Origin: Chryseobacterium ginsenosidimutans
Lineage (GTDB): Bacteria; Bacteroidota; Bacteroidia; Flavobacteriales; Weeksellaceae
DNA length: 64,000 nt
Assembly: GCF_030823405.1 (NCBI RefSeq)
Contig: NZ_JAUSXC010000001.1
Location: forward strand, 2,215,001-2,279,000
Reading direction: 5' to 3'
Below are positions 60,781 through 64,000 of the stretch, piece by piece. The notes under the pieces are model-generated. The model saw nothing but the letters and a program-made list of their open reading frames with translations. It was not told where the DNA came from and ran no database searches. A program made the translations under genes and the position numbers. How positions within the stretch are numbered: position 1 is the first letter of the stretch; every line of letters starts with the position of its first letter.

Positions 60781-62853
60781 TTAATATTTCAGCATTTCTT
60801 CAATTTTCGCACTTAACTTTTCTGCGTTTGGCAGCATTTCTTTTTCCAGCACTAAGTTGATCGGAACAGCCGGAGTATCCAGAGATCCCATTGTTTCAAC
60901 AGGAGCATCAAGATATTTAAAGCAATTCTTAGAAATTCTGTGTGCAAAGGCTTCTGCAAAAGAGTTATTCAATTGCTCTTCTGTTAAAACAATACATTTT
61001 CCGTGCGTTTTTACTCTTTCGAAAACCAATTCTTCATCAAGGGGAATTAATGTTCGTAAGTCGATTACTTCAACTCTTCCGGTAAAGTTTTTCGCCGCTT
61101 CTTTTGCCCAGTAAATGCCCATTCCGTAAGTTACGACCAATAAAGTTCTGCCTTTTTCGGTTTCTTCTTTATTCGCTTCGATAATTACTTTTCCTTTTCC
61201 AAATGGTAAAATGTAATCTTCTGCAGGTTCGATCGTTTTTGCGTCTTCCGTTCCCGGAACTTTGCTCCAGTATAAACCTTTATGCTCTAACATCACCACT
61301 GGATTCGGGTCGTAATACGCTGCTTTTAATAATCCTTTAAAATCGGCTGCATTACTTGGATAAGCGATTTTTATCCCTTTAATATTGGCTAAAATACTTT
61401 CAACACTTCCGCTGTGGTAAGGTCCGCCGCCGCCGTAAGCTCCGATCGGAACTCTGATAATATTACTTACAGGGAATTTACCCTGGGTTAAATAACTTGA
61501 TTTTGAAATTTCCGTAATCAACTGATTGATTCCCGGATAGATATAGTCTGCAAACTGAACCTCAACAATCGGTTTTAAACCAACGGCACTCATACCTGTT
61601 GTGGAACCGATAATATACGCTTCCTGAATGGCTGTATTAAACACTCTTTTGCTTCCGAATTTCTTTCCTAACGTTACTGTTTCACGGAAAACGCCACCAA
61701 TTCTTTCACCAACGTCTTGCCCGTACAATAAAGCTTCAGGGTGTTTCCACATAATCTCCTGAATGGCGTGAATGGCTGCATCAACCATTACTATTTTTTC
61801 ACCGCCTTCAGGTTCACGGGTTCCAACTTCTTCCGTAATCGGAGTTGGAGCAAAAATATGTTGCATTACCGTTTCAGGCTTCGGATCTTCGGCCTTTTGA
61901 GCTCTTTCGAAAGCTTCTTCAGCTTCCAGACGGGCTTTTTTAGTGATCTGTTTTAATAATTCTTCATCAACACCAGCATCAATTAATTGATTTCTAAGGA
62001 TTTCTCCCGGATCTTTAGATCTGTGTTTTGTTAAATCTTCTTCATCTCTGTAAAATTCTCTTCTTACTCCAGAAGTATGGTGACCAATCAACACTGTTTT
62101 TGCACAAACAACTAAAGGTTTTCTTTCGGTTCGCACAAAATCAACTGCTTTTTTCATGACTTCGAAACTTTCAATGAAATCTGTTCCGTCTACTCTCATT
62201 CTGCTTAATCCTACAAATCCTGCTACAAAATCGTAGGCATCGCATGTTCTTGCTTCATCTTTCGTCACAGAAATTCCCCATTCATTATCCTGAACCAGGA
62301 AAATGATCGGAAGCTGATGCAACGCTGAAAATTGTAGTGCTTCACTCACTTCTCCTTCCGTTACAGAATTGTCTCCAAGGCTACAAATTACAACCGGATT
62401 GTTTTCAAATTCCTGTAAATTAAAATCCTGAATATATTTAATTCCTTGTGCAACTCCAGCCGTCGGAATAGTCTGCATTCCTGTTGCTGAACTTTGATGA
62501 ATGATTTTCGGTTTGTCTTCATCTCTGCTCGAAGGGTGAGAATAATAAGATCTGCCTCCTGAAAAAGGATCATCTGCTTTTGCCAATAACTGCAGCATCA
62601 ATTGGTAAGGTTCGAAACCGATTCCCAACAGGATACTTTCGTCTCTGTAATAAGGAGAAACCCAGTCTTCTTTTTTTAACTGATAAGCGGTTGCCAACTG
62701 AATCGCTTCATGACCTCTTGATGTACTATGAACGTATTTACAAACATTCCTGTTTTCTTCGTAAATGTCTGCCATCGCTTTTGCAAGCATCATGTGGTTA
62801 TAAGCCTTAAGCAAAATATCTTGAGAAACTTTTTCGTGAAGTGTATTTTCCAT
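60781..62853 (-). CDS. 2-oxoacid dehydrogenase E1 component, fused alpha and beta
   Basis: This 690-aa protein joins E1 alpha (about residues 1-340) and E1 beta (about 350-690) in one chain, as in branched-chain or acetoin-type complexes of Bacteroidota. The alpha part has the thiamine diphosphate motif GDNSVTEGEVSEALQF at 160-175 ending N190; the beta part has EAYIIGSTTGMSAVGLKPIVEVQFADY and the GPYHSGSVE loop. It decarboxylates a 2-oxoacid, possibly branched-chain. ATG at 62853 is used: a longer frame to 62925 would add a membrane-like leader that is also the promoter region. A perfect -7 box lies 7 bp upstream. E2/E3 genes are not in view. Confidence 0.92.
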   Translation of the reverse strand: MENTLHEKVSQDILLKAYNHMMLAKAMADIYEENRNVCKYVHSTSRGHEAIQLATAYQLKKEDWVSPYYRDESILLGIGFEPYQLMLQLLAKADDPFSGGRSYYSHPSSRDEDKPKIIHQSSATGMQTIPTAGVAQGIKYIQDFNLQEFENNPVVICSLGDNSVTEGEVSEALQFSALHQLPIIFLVQDNEWGISVTKDEARTCDAYDFVAGFVGLSRMRVDGTDFIESFEVMKKAVDFVRTERKPLVVCAKTVLIGHHTSGVRREFYRDEEDLTKHRSKDPGEILRNQLIDAGVDEELLKQITKKARLEAEEAFERAQKAEDPKPETVMQHIFAPTPITEEVGTREPEGGEKIVMVDAAIHAIQEIMWKHPEALLYGQDVGERIGGVFRETVTLGKKFGSKRVFNTAIQEAYIIGSTTGMSAVGLKPIVEVQFADYIYPGINQLITEISKSSYLTQGKFPVSNIIRVPIGAYGGGGPYHSGSVESILANIKGIKIAYPSNAADFKGLLKAAYYDPNPVVMLEHKGLYWSKVPGTEDAKTIEPAEDYILPFGKGKVIIEANKEETEKGRTLLVVTYGMGIYWAKEAAKNFTGRVEVIDLRTLIPLDEELVFERVKTHGKCIVLTEEQLNNSFAEAFAHRISKNCFKYLDAPVETMGSLDTPAVPINLVLEKEMLPNAEKLSAKIEEMLKY

Positions 62854-62859
62854 AGAAAG

Positions 62860-62899
62860 CAAAGATAAACAAAAAATCAAAATACTAACAATTGTTAGT
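62860..62899 (-). promoter_or_regulatory. E1 promoter with a palindromic operator over the -33 region
   Basis: The minus strand has TATCTTTG (62860-62867), 6 bp before the ATG, and TTG 21 bp further upstream, inside the perfect 16-bp palindrome ACTAACAATTGTTAGT (62884-62899). The palindrome covers the -33 element, the usual place for repressor binding. The leader would be about 3 nt. Confidence 0.6.
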
Positions 62900-63075
62900 G
62901 TTTTAGGGTAGTTTGTTGATTTCATTAAGTTTGAATGAAGAACTTCCTGTAATTGTAATTTGTATCTGTTCTAAAATATATATCGTGATTCGCAGAGATT
63001 TATAAAACTAATTTTAAAAGACAAAAAATTGAAGTAACTTTACATTCTCTTTTAATTAAAAGCTGAAAAAGTTAC

Positions 63076-64000
63076 ATGTATTTAGTTTTTGACACAGAAA
63101 CCACAGGTTTACCAAAGAATTTCAACGCTCCGCTTTCAGACTCAGACAACTGGCCAAGAATGGTACAGATTGCGTGGCAGTTGCACGATGACGACGGAAC
63201 TTTAATAGAAAATCAGGATTATATTATAAAGCCGGAAGGGTATGATATTCCCTTTAATGCTGCGAGAATTCACGGAATTACAACAAAAATTGCGAATGAT
63301 GAAGGTCGTGATTTGGAGGAAATTTTAAATGAATTTGCTAAAGTCTTAGATAGGGTACGAGTTGTTTCCGGGCACAATGTTGAATTTGATTATAACATTG
63401 TCGGGGCAGAATTTTACCGAAAAAACATAAAAGACAATCTTCAGGAAAAGCCAAAAGCCGATACCATGATTCTGGGTACGGATTATTGTCAGCTTGGAGG
63501 CGGACGAGGCGGAAGATACAAATCTCCGAAACTAGAAGAATTATACGAAAAATTATACGGTCACAAGTTTGATGAAGCGCATAATGCCGCCGCCGACGTA
63601 AATGCAACGGCTCAGGTTTTCTTCGAAATGATGAGAATCGGGATTATTCCTGCTGAGCTATTGAAAACATCGGAAGATCAGCTTGCGTATTTTAAAACGC
63701 TACATCCGGATCCGATAAAACCTTTCAATATTGTTATCAGAAGGCAGGTTGCTGACTTTAACAATAAGAAAAAGCAAGCCGATGTCGGAAGTATTGATGA
63801 TATTGATCTTGGAAGATATTTCAATTTCGATAATCACAGTGTTTTTTCAACGTTGAGCGCGACTTCAAGCATCAACGATCTGATTAAAAAAGCGACAGAT
63901 GATAATTTCCCGGCCGTCGGAATGGTGGATTTGGGAAATATGATGGGTGCTTTTAAGTTTGTTTCTGCGGTTGAAGGTGCAAATGGGGACCGAGCGAAAA
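63076..64000 (+). CDS. dnaE: DNA polymerase III alpha subunit with N-terminal exonuclease (cut by window edge)
   Basis: This gene starts the replicative polymerase of the Bacteroidota type, in which a DnaQ-like 3'-5' exonuclease is fused upstream of the PHP and polymerase domains. The exonuclease (about residues 1-195) has FDTETTG (D6, E8), SGHNVEFD (D105) and AHNAAAD (H169, D174), the complete DEDDh set. A linker leads to a PHP-like start (FDNHSVFSTLSATSSINDLIKKA near 251-273) where the HSD-type motif reads HSV, so PHP metal binding may be degraded. 308 codons are visible. It is divergent from the E1 gene. Confidence 0.9.
   Translation, partial: MYLVFDTETTGLPKNFNAPLSDSDNWPRMVQIAWQLHDDDGTLIENQDYIIKPEGYDIPFNAARIHGITTKIANDEGRDLEEILNEFAKVLDRVRVVSGHNVEFDYNIVGAEFYRKNIKDNLQEKPKADTMILGTDYCQLGGGRGGRYKSPKLEELYEKLYGHKFDEAHNAAADVNATAQVFFEMMRIGIIPAELLKTSEDQLAYFKTLHPDPIKPFNIVIRRQVADFNNKKKQADVGSIDDIDLGRYFNFDNHSVFSTLSATSSINDLIKKATDDNFPAVGMVDLGNMMGAFKFVSAVEGANGDRAK

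Noticed and set aside
62854..62925. Hydrophobic N-terminal extension of the E1 protein as a signal peptide
   Set aside because: E1 is cytosolic, and this stretch contains the -7 box and the palindrome, so it is upstream DNA.

Overview
The window is 64 kb of an AT-rich chromosome from a Bacteroidota, most likely a flavobacterium of the Chryseobacterium type (Weeksellaceae). The evidence is: TAnnTTTG-type -7 promoter elements in front of many genes with little use of Shine-Dalgarno sites; lineage-typical families (DUF5686, GLPGLI, DUF1599, OmpA with DUF937, fused E1 alpha/beta 2-oxoacid dehydrogenase, DNA polymerase III alpha with an N-terminal exonuclease); and DnaG lacking its zinc cysteines. 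Genus is inferred from general resemblance, not from a search. Both ends cut genes: tyrA runs off the left edge and the dnaE-type polymerase off the right edge. No rRNA, tRNA, CRISPR or transposase gene was seen. Layout: 1-0.9 kb, start of tyrA behind a leader peptide and attenuator. 0.9-9.8 kb, a CPA2 antiporter, an ald-DUF4258-LytS/LytTR operon, tsaE, dnaG and clpP. 9.9-16.4 kb, a PfpI-family protein, a phytase-like esterase lipoprotein, a probable DUF1599-DoxX/MauE-TerB-tpiA operon and folP. 16.4-21.2 kb, two paralogous DUF5686 outer-membrane proteins. 21.3-25.9 kb, an accessory island: a DUF262 + HEPN pair, decayed or frameshifted small genes, and six copies of a ~120-bp inverted-repeat element with a GIY-YIG gene sitting in one inter-repeat gap. 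25.9-37.4 kb, alaS, an ECF sigma/anti-sigma locus split by a frameshift, msrAB lipoprotein, an ABC exporter, an AAA ATPase, prfB and a DedA protein. 37.4-47.5 kb, a lipoprotein esterase, DUF808, acyltransferase, dnaJ-grpE, mntH, DUF937-OmpA and proS. 47.6-57.7 kb, a Gly/Tyr/Trp-rich lipoprotein, an outer-membrane protein, a ZIP transporter, two methyltransferases, a small secreted peptide with a GLPGLI protein, AraC with a short-chain dehydrogenase, and a glycosyltransferase. 57.8-64 kb, a PLP sulfur-amino-acid lyase divergent from an Lrp/AsnC regulator, a bestrophin-like channel, fused E1 and the exonuclease-polymerase. Most of the window is housekeeping backbone. The parts that look accessory or unusual are the 21.3-25.9 kb island, the intergenic repeats at 28.6-28.9 kb, and several regulatory elements: the Tyr-rich leader upstream of tyrA, a -24/-12-like promoter before grpE, a palindrome over the mntH start site, and phased repeats between the lyase and its probable Lrp regulator. 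The strongest candidates for an under-described system are the DUF262-HEPN pair, probably anti-phage or toxin-like, and the GIY-YIG nuclease embedded in its repeat array. Both rest on family resemblance and context only.
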